Shown: piece by piece, positions 46,201 through 53,408 of the stretch | How positions within the stretch are numbered: position 1 is the stretch's first letter | Layout of the letters: every line of letters starts with the position of its first letter | Assembly: GCF_031764535.1 (NCBI RefSeq) | Contig: NZ_CP134499.1 | Coordinates: 3,162,001 to 3,226,000 of the forward strand | Length of the DNA stretch: 64,000 nucleotides | DNA from: Pseudomonas sp. SG20056 | Lineage (GTDB): Bacteria > Pseudomonadota > Gammaproteobacteria > Pseudomonadales > Pseudomonadaceae | Direction of reading: 5' to 3' | Position numbers and translations under genes: made by a program | Notes under the pieces: model-generated | What the model saw: only the letters and a program-made list of their open reading frames with translations | Told to the model about the DNA's origin: nothing | The model's database searches: none

Positions 46201-48511
46201 GCAACGCCTGTTTGTGCGCCTCGAAGGTTTCCAGCAGCTCTTCGCGCTTGGCCAGAATGTCGCCGAGGAATTGTTCCTGATCGCCGAACTGGCTTTCCAG
46301 CTCCTCCAGCTGCACCAGCAGACGTGACAGCTGTTCGTCGCAGCGCTCAGGGTCCTGGGCCATGGCCAAGGCGTTGGTGATGCCCTGACTGAACAGTTTG
46401 AACTGGGCGCCGAACTGCGCCACGGTTTCTGCCGAGCCCAGGCCCTTGCGCCGCTGCTCGGCGCGGGCCTTGGTCTGGTTGAGACGGGCATAGACTTCGG
46501 AAATCGACTCGACTATCGCGGTGCGCTGGGTAGCATCGTCGATCGGCAGCGAGGCCATCAGGCTGGACAACATATCCAGATTGCCGGCCATGGCCTGCAA
46601 TGCTACCAGCGGCTCATTCAGTTGGCTGACGCTCTCGGCCTTCTGCGCCTGGGCGTCGAGTTGGGCCAGCTGCAGCACATAGGGTTCCAGCGCGGCCTTG
46701 CTGGCGAGAAACCCCGAGGTGGCGGCCGCGACCTGCTCCTGAGCCGTCAGCAGTTCGGTTTCCATCGCATCGATGCGCGCCACGTCGATATAGCGGTAAT
46801 CGCGGATGGTCAGCAGTTGGCCGCGCTGAGCATTGATGCCATTGAGCGCGTCGACGAAGTGCTGCACCTCATCCCAGCTATCGATCAGCAGGCCAGACAA
46901 CAACGCCTGTTGGCGGGTTTCCGCTTCGGCCATGGCGCGCGCCGATTGCTGGCGGATGCTTTCGACCTTCTCGAACTCGTCGAGCACCAACTCGCCGGTG
47001 GCGGCGATTTCACGCAGCAGCGGCGCCATGCCCTGGCACTGGGCATCGCCCAGCCAGTGGTAGACGTCGAACAGGCGGCGGGTGTTTTGGCACAGCTGGG
47101 TGTAGCGCTGCACCGAGACTTCCGGGGTTTCGATCTCGCGACTCAGGCCCAGCAGGTCGGAGACGCCGCGTACCAGTTCGGCATTGCCGATACGCCCGAA
47201 GAAGCCGCCGCGCACTGGCTGGCGGGCGGCGAAGTCGTCGCTGCAGAACGGCGTCTGCCAGATCTGCATCGGGTGGATACGCGTCGGCTCCGTGCCTTCG
47301 GCGGCGAAGATCACCATACGCCCGTCTTCCAGGCGCGCGTAGCCGTGGCCGAAGATCGGGTTATGCAGCTGGCGATTGATCATGTTGTAGGTGAACAGCG
47401 CCGAACGGCCTTCTTCCGGGTGGTAGAAGATGTACTGCACGTCCTCGCCATTGGGCGAACGCACCGCGCGCTTGAAGCGCATGCCGGCCATGGGTTGTTC
47501 GAAGGCCTTGGACTCGCCGTTCTGCAGGTAGTAGCCGCCGGGAAAGATGATGCCGTGGTCTTCCGGCAGCTGCACGCAGGCCAGGCCGATGGCGTCGATG
47601 CGCTCGACCTTGCGCGTCAGGCTGTTGAACACCAAGTAGCGCCACTCTTCTTCGCGATACGGCAGGACTTTCAACAGGATCAAGCTGCCGAGCCTGGCGT
47701 ACTCGATCTGCGCGTCGTCCAGCGACTGGGTCTTGTCCAGCACTGCCTCGCGGTAGATGCCCAGGCCGTCCTCTGTATTGTTCTCGACCTTGACCGTAAG
47801 GTCGCCGCCGATGGTCTCAACAAAAATGGTGTCGAGGATATTCATATGCGGATGGCGGCCGTTGACCACCATCTCGCGGGAGGTTTTCTGCCACTCGAAA
47901 TCGAACGGAGCCGGCAGCGCTATATCGCGCTCGCCGCGGTTGTCGATATAGCGAATCTCTTTGCCGCCGTCGGCGATCGACCAGCGGAACACCCGGATAT
48001 CGCTGATCCGCTCGCCGATCTGAAAGCTGGCCAGCAACTTGCCGTCGCGCACCAGCAGCTGCAGCAGGCGGGTGTTCTTGTAATAGGTGTAGAGCTCGTT
48101 GAAGTCGTTAACGAAGCTGCTCTGGCCGAGAAAGCTGTCGGCCAGAGCCACGCTCTCGGCCTCATAGCCTTCGTCCTGCTCGCTCAGGCGATACAGGGAG
48201 AACACGTCTTCGACGCGGGTTTCCTTTTTCAAACCGAGGAACACGTTGTAGCCGAACAGCAGATTCTCGCCGACCTGAACGATATCGCGCGCCGTGCAGT
48301 TGTTCTCAGTGCGGATACGTACCCGCCCGACCACCTCCATCTGGCTGCTGCCGAACTCCTGCAAGCGCTGAGCGTTCAGCGCCTCGGTGGTCTGGCGCAG
48401 GCGCAGGCCTTGCTCCTGCAGGCGCTTGTGCAGCACCTCGTAGGCACCGCCTTCGGCGACGGCCTTGTCCAATACATCCTGTGGTTGGGCTACGGCTGGA
48501 GCATCCGACAT
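43256..48511 (-). CDS. Giant AAA+ ATPase with N-terminal DUF3686-type and coiled-coil region (annotated elsewhere as DNA repair ATPase)
   Basis: The 1751-residue protein has an N-terminal beta-rich region (about 1-470, DUF3686 by recall), a long coiled-coil middle (about 480-870), a further helical region, and an AAA+ domain near 1260-1560. Walker A is PPGYGKTT (about 1297-1304), Walker B is VMLYLDD (near 1358-1364) and sensor 1 is SGNPYTESGD (near 1410), with an ANRADIYNLGD follow-up like MoxR-type ATPases. No endonuclease or SMC hinge motif is visible, so the DNA-repair label rests on weak similarity. It is followed by a coupled rhomboid gene and lies in the PspA/flotillin operon. It is the largest protein in the window; substrate unknown. 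Confidence 0.88.
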   Translation of the reverse strand: MSDAPAVAQPQDVLDKAVAEGGAYEVLHKRLQEQGLRLRQTTEALNAQRLQEFGSSQMEVVGRVRIRTENNCTARDIVQVGENLLFGYNVFLGLKKETRVEDVFSLYRLSEQDEGYEAESVALADSFLGQSSFVNDFNELYTYYKNTRLLQLLVRDGKLLASFQIGERISDIRVFRWSIADGGKEIRYIDNRGERDIALPAPFDFEWQKTSREMVVNGRHPHMNILDTIFVETIGGDLTVKVENNTEDGLGIYREAVLDKTQSLDDAQIEYARLGSLILLKVLPYREEEWRYLVFNSLTRKVERIDAIGLACVQLPEDHGIIFPGGYYLQNGESKAFEQPMAGMRFKRAVRSPNGEDVQYIFYHPEEGRSALFTYNMINRQLHNPIFGHGYARLEDGRMVIFAAEGTEPTRIHPMQIWQTPFCSDDFAARQPVRGGFFGRIGNAELVRGVSDLLGLSREIETPEVSVQRYTQLCQNTRRLFDVYHWLGDAQCQGMAPLLREIAATGELVLDEFEKVESIRQQSARAMAEAETRQQALLSGLLIDSWDEVQHFVDALNGINAQRGQLLTIRDYRYIDVARIDAMETELLTAQEQVAAATSGFLASKAALEPYVLQLAQLDAQAQKAESVSQLNEPLVALQAMAGNLDMLSSLMASLPIDDATQRTAIVESISEVYARLNQTKARAEQRRKGLGSAETVAQFGAQFKLFSQGITNALAMAQDPERCDEQLSRLLVQLEELESQFGDQEQFLGDILAKREELLETFEAHKQALLDERQRKAQGLLDAARRILESLGRRTARLTQADELNAFFASDPLILKLRELAERLRELKDSVKAEDVEARLKAARDQAVRSLRDKSELFEEGGNVIKLGPRHRFSVNTQELDLTLMPRGDQLYLHLTGTEFLEPLQNIELETLRDYWQVSLESESATLYRAEYLAGEVLAAADAGRDGLSLDLLKQQLAQPDALIKSIREFAAPRYKEGYEKGIHDHDAALILTQLLPLRDSAGLLSYGALPRGFASFFWGQAQLHDDAKQWPQRARSARHIQQLFGQRDSLLQLQAEIAEALLGYSAQQGINLTPATLAEAAEYLVQELAAERIEFVFSKYARELLAGLQARLQAAHMWDVYQQTLAQLQDRPAAQWALVENWLRGLCAAEEFATLSAYVPEAVALSLIAEGVPKRITEVDLRFTAKELMGEHPRISERQLVLAVDDFFARLRVHREQFLPGLQRYQALRQEVVAREREALRLNEFKPKPLSSFVRNKLINDVYLGVIGDNLAKQMGTAGENRRSDLSGLLMLISPPGYGKTTLMEYVAHRLGLIFMKINGPALGHEVRSLDPAQAPDATSRQELEKLNLALEMGNNVMLYLDDIQHTHPEFLQKFISLCDGTRRIEGVWKGRTRTYDMRGRKFCVIMSGNPYTESGDVFKIPDMLANRADIYNLGDTLGGMQEAFALSYIENGLTSNPVLAPLATRDMADVYRFVAKAEGKPFSSNELSHSYSAAEVNEIVTTLQRLMQVRDVVGRVNQQYIASAAQADQYRTEPPFKLQGSYRNMNKMAEKISAVMNDTEVLQLIADHYQGESQLLTTGAEENLLKLAELRGNMTDVQAERWAQIKRDFMRNKAMGGSDTDVGARVVAQLNDLVEGVRGLAKLAPGEQAAAPAIPWAELLAGLDNLGKLRPQVEVITPPQPAVQKVLESLADSLQNSFLPLIHAMDKKIDIDLRTHNRMLEISTQLRDLGEQLGHEQRLGGGSASETP

Positions 48512-48561
48512 CGTGGTCTTCCTGAATCTGCGCTGTCTGCTAGCAAAGTGGAGTAAAGCGA

Positions 48562-48583
48562 GGGGCCGGCTTCAGCCAGCCCC
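48562..48583 (-). other. Intercistronic hairpin between the TerB-like and ATPase genes
   Basis: GGGGCTGGC and GCCGGCCCC arms pair around TGAA on the minus strand. There is no T-run. A second short stem (GGTAAAGC/GCTTTGCC, about 48587-48607) sits next to it. It could slow the downstream reading or protect the upstream RNA. Confidence 0.5.
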
Positions 48584-48611
48584 ATAGGCAAAGCACATGG
48601 CTTTACCTTTT

Positions 48612-48851
48612 TTACGCACCAATTTTTTGGGCAATTTCGGCAAGTTTGTCGCGCATTGCCTGATCGAGTTCTTCGGGTTTGATCTGAGCAATGATCTTTT
48701 TCAGCACACGAATTTCATTGTCATCAATCACTCCATCGCGCTCGGCAACTGCCAGTAGCGAACCCAGCTCCTGCACGTCCAGGCGGCCGTCATTGGCAAA
48801 GCACTGGATCGAGCGAAACGACATTTCCAGATAATCCCGTGGTTCCGACAT
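48612..48851 (-). CDS. Small TerB-like helical protein
   Basis: The 79-residue acidic protein (many Asp/Glu) has a TerB-like helical pattern: FANDGRLDVQELGSLLAVAERDGVIDDNEIRVLKKI, with two acidic loops (NDGRLD and DGVIDDNE) that resemble the metal sites of TerB. It probably forms a small helical bundle. GGAAG ribosome site. It lies between the flotillin and the giant ATPase, with a hairpin on each side. Role unknown; TerB-like proteins often act at membranes in stress or phage-resistance systems. Confidence 0.72.
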   Translation of the reverse strand: MSEPRDYLEMSFRSIQCFANDGRLDVQELGSLLAVAERDGVIDDNEIRVLKKIIAQIKPEELDQAMRDKLAEIAQKIGA

Positions 48852-48888
48852 AAGGCTTCCTAATTAGAGATAAACGGGCCATTAAGGA

Positions 48889-48904
48889 GTTGGCTTTCGC
48901 CAAC
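48889..48904 (-). other. Intercistronic hairpin between flotillin and TerB-like genes
   Basis: GTTGGC and GCCAAC arms around a GAAA tetraloop on the minus strand, a very stable form. No T-run follows, so transcription should continue; it may tune expression of the downstream genes or stabilise the upstream part. Confidence 0.5.
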
Positions 48905-48964
48905 CCCAAGAGAACATCCAACTTATGGGTAAGACGCTGGTTTTCAGCCATTACCGGCATGCAC

Positions 48965-51010
48965 TTAGCTTTCGCTGCTTTCCACAGCCGCCGGTGTTTT
49001 GCCTTCGCTGACGCGGCCGTTGAGCAGACGGGCCAACACGTCCTGCACCACCGGGCTCTTGCCGACCACACCTTCGATGGCTTTGCCCACCGACAGCGAC
49101 TTGGCAAAGGAGTTGAAGAAGTCGCCTTCGCCACCGACGATCTCGATCTTCGCCTTGGACAGCGCCGCCGAGAGCACTTCGGCCTGATCTTTGGCGATTT
49201 CCTTGTTGGCGGCGATGGCGGCCATGGCCTCGTCGAAGTTCTTCTCCAGCTGCATGCGGAACTCCTCATGCTGACGCGCGTTGTCGCTGAGCGCATCGAG
49301 CGCACCGAACTTTTTGCCCAGACCTTCGGCCTCGGCATTCAGGCGCTCCAGCAGCACGTGGGCTTCGGCCATACCCAGATCCTGGGTGGCTTTGGCCTTG
49401 GCCGCACCGAGTTGCTCTTCGCCACGCGCCTGGGCGCCGAGTTTCTCTTCCAGCACCTTGGCATCGGCTAGGCCGTCTTTTTCCTTGGCGGCAGCCTTGG
49501 CTTCGGTCACCCGTGCCTCGGCCAGGCCCTTTTCCTGCTCACCCTTGGCTTCGGCAATCAGTTGCTCTGCCTGCACACGGGCTTCGGCCAGGCCTTCCTT
49601 CTCCTTGGCTGCGGCGGTGACTTCACGCACCCGCGCATCAGCCAGGCCAGGCGCAGCGCGCTCGGCTTCGATACCTTCGGCCATTTTCTTCTTGGCTTCG
49701 GCCTGCTTGGCCGCGGCTTCCAGCTCGGCCTGAGCGAGGTTGTTGATTTCCACGGCCTTGTGCTGGGAACGAGTTTCGTCGGCTTCGGCCTGCTTGACCT
49801 GGCGCACCAGCTCCTGCTCGGCTTCGGCCTGGGCGTTGAGCACCATGACCTGTTTGGCCCGATCCGCTTCGGACACTTCACGCACTTCCTTGATGCGCTC
49901 TTCTTCCTGGGCCACGGTCTTCTCGACCGCGACGCGCTCACGGATCACCCCAGCAATGTTCTTGCGTTCGACTTCCAGGGCCTTTTCTTTCTCGATGCGC
50001 TGCAGCTCGACTTCGCGCTCGCGGGAGACGATTTCCAGATCCTTGGCGCGGGTGACTTTTTCCACCTCGATCACCACCGCACGCTGACGGTTCTGCTGCG
50101 CCACTTCAACTTCGCGCTGATGGTTCTCAGCGCGGATATCCAGCTCCTGCTGGGTGGTGATACGCGCCTGCTCGGCCTTCAAGCGCTCCTCTTCCTTGAC
50201 TTTGAGGGTCTCGGCTTCTTCGCGAGCGCGGATGGTTTCGATCTCGCGCTTCTGCCGCGCTTCAGCATCGGCCTGCTGACGCTCGAGAGCCAGGGTCGCC
50301 TCACGGGTCTCCACGTTCTTTTTCTTGATCGCCAGCTCTTCGTTGCGTTCCAGGTCATTGGTAATGACGTTCTGCGCAGCAGTCAGCTGAGTGATTTTGC
50401 GGATACCCTCAGCGTCGAGAATATTGCTCGGATCGAGCGATGCCTTGGAGGTCTGCTCCAGATAGTCGATGGCCACGTCTTCCAACACATAGCCGTTGAG
50501 GTCGTTGCCGATCACCTCAACGATACGATCGCGAAACTCCTGGCGGTTCTCGAACAGCTGAACGAAGTCGAACTGCTTACCAACAGTTTTCAGCGCTTCG
50601 GAGAACTTGGCGTTGAACAATTCATTGACCGCACTGCGGTCAGAGGCGCGCTCCACCCCGATGGCCTTGGCCACCTTGAGCACGTCCTGCTGGGTTTCAT
50701 TGACGCGCAGATAGAAGGCCACGGTGATGTCGGCACGCATGTTGTCTTTGCAGATCAACCCGTCCTTGGCGCGACGGTCCACTTCCAGGGTAATCAGGGA
50801 GATCTTCATGAACTCCTTGAGGTTGATCACCGGGTACACCAGGGCACCGGTGAAATGCACCTTGGGCGTCGAAGACATGTCGTTGACGATCAGCGCGGTA
50901 CCCTGCGGCACCTTGATATAGAAGGCTTTGAACAGGACGAAAAAGCCAAAAATAACCAGAAAGAACAGACCTAAACCGGTCAGAAAAGGCATTAGCAGCT
51001 CGAGGCTCAT
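48965..51010 (-). CDS. Flotillin-like SPFH-domain protein (YqiK-like)
   Basis: The 681-residue protein has one N-terminal membrane helix (about 10-30), an SPFH/PHB domain (about 30-200, with VPQGTALIVND and VDRRAKDGLICKDNMRADITVAFYLRV) and a very long coiled coil from about 215 to 590. Two imperfect repeats, AAAKEKxGLA(E/D)A(R/K)V, sit in it. Flotillins scaffold membrane microdomains and usually pair with an NfeD-type partner, here the gene just upstream. ATG 51010 was chosen over a TTG at 51019; AAGGAG is 10 bases upstream. E. coli YqiK has the same layout. Confidence 0.92.
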   Translation of the reverse strand: MSLELLMPFLTGLGLFFLVIFGFFVLFKAFYIKVPQGTALIVNDMSSTPKVHFTGALVYPVINLKEFMKISLITLEVDRRAKDGLICKDNMRADITVAFYLRVNETQQDVLKVAKAIGVERASDRSAVNELFNAKFSEALKTVGKQFDFVQLFENRQEFRDRIVEVIGNDLNGYVLEDVAIDYLEQTSKASLDPSNILDAEGIRKITQLTAAQNVITNDLERNEELAIKKKNVETREATLALERQQADAEARQKREIETIRAREEAETLKVKEEERLKAEQARITTQQELDIRAENHQREVEVAQQNRQRAVVIEVEKVTRAKDLEIVSREREVELQRIEKEKALEVERKNIAGVIRERVAVEKTVAQEEERIKEVREVSEADRAKQVMVLNAQAEAEQELVRQVKQAEADETRSQHKAVEINNLAQAELEAAAKQAEAKKKMAEGIEAERAAPGLADARVREVTAAAKEKEGLAEARVQAEQLIAEAKGEQEKGLAEARVTEAKAAAKEKDGLADAKVLEEKLGAQARGEEQLGAAKAKATQDLGMAEAHVLLERLNAEAEGLGKKFGALDALSDNARQHEEFRMQLEKNFDEAMAAIAANKEIAKDQAEVLSAALSKAKIEIVGGEGDFFNSFAKSLSVGKAIEGVVGKSPVVQDVLARLLNGRVSEGKTPAAVESSES

Positions 51011-51037
51011 TACAATCAATCTCCTTTGATAAACGGG

Positions 51038-51682
51038 CTAGATGCCCTTGAACTCGTCTTCGGTAATCACCCGATAGGCGTGTTCGGCCTCCAGGTACTC
51101 CAGCAACACCACGCGGTCGCCACGTTTGAAGCCATGTGCCTCATCAGCACGGACACGCAGAATCAGTCCAGCACCACCATCCTCAAGCGTCGCCTCACCC
51201 TGAGCGGCAGTTACTCGGCCACTGCGCACGATGGCCACCTGCCCAAGCACGGACTTGCTGGTGGTGGCCTCCAGCTTGAGAAACAGCGGGCGCAGCGGGC
51301 GCACCAACAGGCTCACCACGGGCACCACGGCAATCAGCGCAGCGGCGATCACCAGCAAACCCAGGGGGTAACGCAAAATACCCAACGGCAGAAAGCGCAA
51401 CAAAAACAGCTCGGCGAAATAGCAGAGAAACCAGGCGAAAAAGAACAGCAAGGTGAGAACCAGCGTCACCGGCACGCCGTTCAGGCCCAGCTTGAGTAAC
51501 AGGCCGGCCAAACCTTCAGGTTGCAGCGAATGGTTTTCCAGTGCCGAGTCGACTTCGATATCCAGCAGATCGACATCGACAATCCCCATGGCGGCGACCA
51601 GCCAATACAGAATCGCCACGCAGAGTGCAAAGCTGAGCACCACTACGGGAAATGACAGCGCGGTCTGTATGAATAGCTCCAT
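51038..51682 (-). CDS. YqiJ/NfeD-like membrane protein with OB-fold domain
   Basis: The 214-residue protein has three hydrophobic segments (about 8-33, 72-97, 104-125) and a C-terminal soluble OB fold (about 138-214) with LGQVAIVRSGRVTAAQGEATLEDGG. It is the NfeD-like partner of flotillins; in E. coli YqiJ lies next to YqiK. The OB domain binds the SPFH protein or lipids in the few studied cases. The start is ATG 51682. It follows PspA by 56 bp and precedes the flotillin by 27 bp. Confidence 0.9.
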   Translation of the reverse strand: MELFIQTALSFPVVVLSFALCVAILYWLVAAMGIVDVDLLDIEVDSALENHSLQPEGLAGLLLKLGLNGVPVTLVLTLLFFFAWFLCYFAELFLLRFLPLGILRYPLGLLVIAAALIAVVPVVSLLVRPLRPLFLKLEATTSKSVLGQVAIVRSGRVTAAQGEATLEDGGAGLILRVRADEAHGFKRGDRVVLLEYLEAEHAYRVITEDEFKGI

Positions 51683-51738
51683 CTTCTTTACATCCTGGTA
51701 GTCGAAGAAGCGGGAGCCGAAGCCCCCGCAATAGCCGC

Positions 51739-52440
51739 TCAGGCTTCGGGTTTAGCCTTGCTTTTCAGACGCGCCAGCACGCTATCGGCACTGGCGTTAT
51801 CCGGCACGATGCCGGCAGCACGCAGCTTGACTTCCAAGGCGTCGTCCGGAGCGCTGGTTGCGGCCAGCTCCGCACTGGCTTCCATCATGGCTGCACGCTC
51901 AGCCTGCTTGAGCTTGATGCGTTCCAGCGATTCAACCGCGGTATGCAACTTGGCCTGCGAGCCGCCATAACGCTGTGCCACAGCCATCTGCGCTTTCTGC
52001 ACGCTTTCCGTGGCCTTGACCGTATCTACCTGTTGTTTCAGGCGTTTGATATGCCCTTCCGCCTGAGTCACTGCTTTGCGCAACTGCGCCACACTAGCCG
52101 CGAAACCATCAGCCTGCTCACGGTCGCTGGCCTGTTCGGCTTCCAGATTGGCGATCTTCTCGGCAACTTCCTTGGCCAGGGTTTCATTATCCGCATCCAG
52201 AGCCTTGAGCGCGTAATGCTCATACTCGGTGATCTTCGCCGTGCTCTTGCCCAGGCGATCACTGGCCAGTTTCTGTTTGGCCATAATCTCAGCCAAGGCT
52301 TCCTTGGACTTGCGCAGCTCTAGATCGGCATCGCGGATCTCCTGATCGAGAATACGCAGCGCCTGACCGTCAACCACAGCCTCACCCACTTCATTGGCGC
52401 CGCCACGCAGCGCCGTCAGCAACTTGCTCCAGACGTTCAT
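51739..52440 (-). CDS. pspA: PspA/IM30 family protein
   Basis: The 233-residue protein is almost all coiled coil, of the PspA/Vipp1 (ESCRT-III superfamily) type: N-terminal amphipathic helix (MNVWSKLLTALRGG), then long helices (DADLELRKSKEALAEIMAKQ). PspA assembles on the inner membrane, limits proton leak and can remodel bilayers. It is a YjfJ-like paralogue and no pspB/C partner lies near. ATG 52440 follows AAGGAG, inside the end of the DUF2170 gene; an in-frame extension to 52479 was rejected. It is second in the operon. Confidence 0.9.
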   Translation of the reverse strand: MNVWSKLLTALRGGANEVGEAVVDGQALRILDQEIRDADLELRKSKEALAEIMAKQKLASDRLGKSTAKITEYEHYALKALDADNETLAKEVAEKIANLEAEQASDREQADGFAASVAQLRKAVTQAEGHIKRLKQQVDTVKATESVQKAQMAVAQRYGGSQAKLHTAVESLERIKLKQAERAAMMEASAELAATSAPDDALEVKLRAAGIVPDNASADSVLARLKSKAKPEA

Positions 52441-52444
52441 AGCA

Positions 52445-53074
52445 TCACTCCTTAGCGTCAGCCTTGAGGAAGCCTTCATAGGCTTCGGTGGCCTTGATCA
52501 CGTTGTCGGCCAGCAATTCGATCTCGAACACCACATCGGTCAGGGTCGAAGCCGAGCTCAACGCACCAAACATGGTGTAGCAAGGCTGGCCGTCCGGCAG
52601 GGTTTCCAGGCCGATGGAAGACAGAGGAAACAGCTTGTGCGTGCGCAGCACCTGCTCATTAAACGCCGCACTGTCGCGCACATCGGCAGCAGGCCACAGC
52701 AGGCCCTCGACCACGATCTGCTCACCATATACGGCAACAAACAGTGGTAGATCGCCGTAGTCGTGCATGGTCACATGCAAACTGGCATCCGAGCTTTGAA
52801 TCAGCTCAATGCTCGCTTGCCCACCCTTGAATAACTCAGCGGCCGATAGCGCATCGTATAAAGCCTGTGCAGTCCAAACCTGCGGCATGCTCATATCCTC
52901 CTCCTTTTCCATTGAAGCCAGCTTTAATGAGTGCGGCTGGCGAAGTTTCCGCTCGAACGCCATAAGCAGCGGGGCATGCTCTGGCAGTATCCAGACCTCT
53001 TTTTTCACCAACCCCTGCTCGCGCAGACGCTGACGAAAAAGACGCTGGTAGTGGGCTGATGATTTGCTTTCCAT
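52445..53074 (-). CDS. DUF2170 (YjfI-like) protein with N-terminal ribbon-helix-helix-like region
   Basis: The 209-residue protein has a DUF2170 domain at about 70-205 (LYDALSAAELFKGGQASIELIQSS...). The first 55 residues (HYQRLFRQRLREQGLVKKEVWILPEH) resemble the ribbon-helix-helix DNA-binding part of MazE/CopG-type proteins. E. coli YjfI lies next to the PspA-like YjfJ in the same way. It is the first gene of the operon, so the N-terminal part may regulate the operon at the direct repeats upstream. The RHH call is from pattern only. Family call for the C-terminal part is firm; start is ATG 53074. Confidence 0.85.
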   Translation of the reverse strand: MESKSSAHYQRLFRQRLREQGLVKKEVWILPEHAPLLMAFERKLRQPHSLKLASMEKEEDMSMPQVWTAQALYDALSAAELFKGGQASIELIQSSDASLHVTMHDYGDLPLFVAVYGEQIVVEGLLWPAADVRDSAAFNEQVLRTHKLFPLSSIGLETLPDGQPCYTMFGALSSASTLTDVVFEIELLADNVIKATEAYEGFLKADAKE

Positions 53075-53092
53075 GGACGCAGACTAGCCTCA

Positions 53093-53124
53093 CACATGTA
53101 ATGAATCAACACATCACATGTAAT
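53093..53124. promoter_or_regulatory. Direct repeats upstream of the PspA operon, candidate operator
   Basis: CACATGTAAT occurs at 53093-53102 and again at 53115-53124, with starts 22 bp apart (two helical turns), just before the ATG at 53074. Each half contains the palindrome ACATGT. An ACATGC variant follows about 10 bp further on. Two sites on one face of the helix would suit a dimeric regulator, perhaps the RHH-like part of the first gene's own product. Confidence 0.5.
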
Positions 53125-53408
53125 ATTTTAAAACGCATGTTTATTGATTTTCAGGCGCGCAAAGACAAGCCACTCAAAAGTAGCGCCGCATAAAACACGC
53201 AAGGGAAAGGTCGCAGGAGGGAAACCATCCAGGGTTAGCAATACCGAGCATCCATTCGTGACGGCAATTTAACGCCATATCCCCGCCAACTAAACAGCTA
53301 AATCTGCCAACCCCATCGCAGCCGCAACGCCTGATAGCGGACATTGAAATATGACGCAGCACTCACAATCGAATAGCCTTGGCCGGCCACCACCCAACGG
53401 AACCCCTT
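53125..53408. other. Gene-free stretch between the PspA operon and the CoA-transferase
   Basis: Together with the operator above, this makes a 334-bp divergent region. It has a lower GC content near 53100-53160, consistent with a promoter for the PspA operon, and no convincing coding frame. The plus-strand promoter of the CoA-transferase should lie in the right half, where I could not fix a -35/-10 pair. Confidence 0.45.

Noticed and set aside
46622..48556. Long plus-strand reading frame of 644 codons opposite the giant ATPase gene
   Set aside because: It is the antisense frame of a GC-rich gene. The minus-strand product has clear domains; this one reads as Gln/His/Arg-rich without any family features.
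49562..50974. 470-codon plus-strand frame opposite the flotillin gene
   Set aside because: Leucine/phenylalanine-rich mirror of the charged coiled coil; no independent support.
53174..53362. 62-codon minus-strand frame upstream of the CoA-transferase
   Set aside because: No ribosome site and Cys/Arg-rich random-looking sequence in a promoter region.
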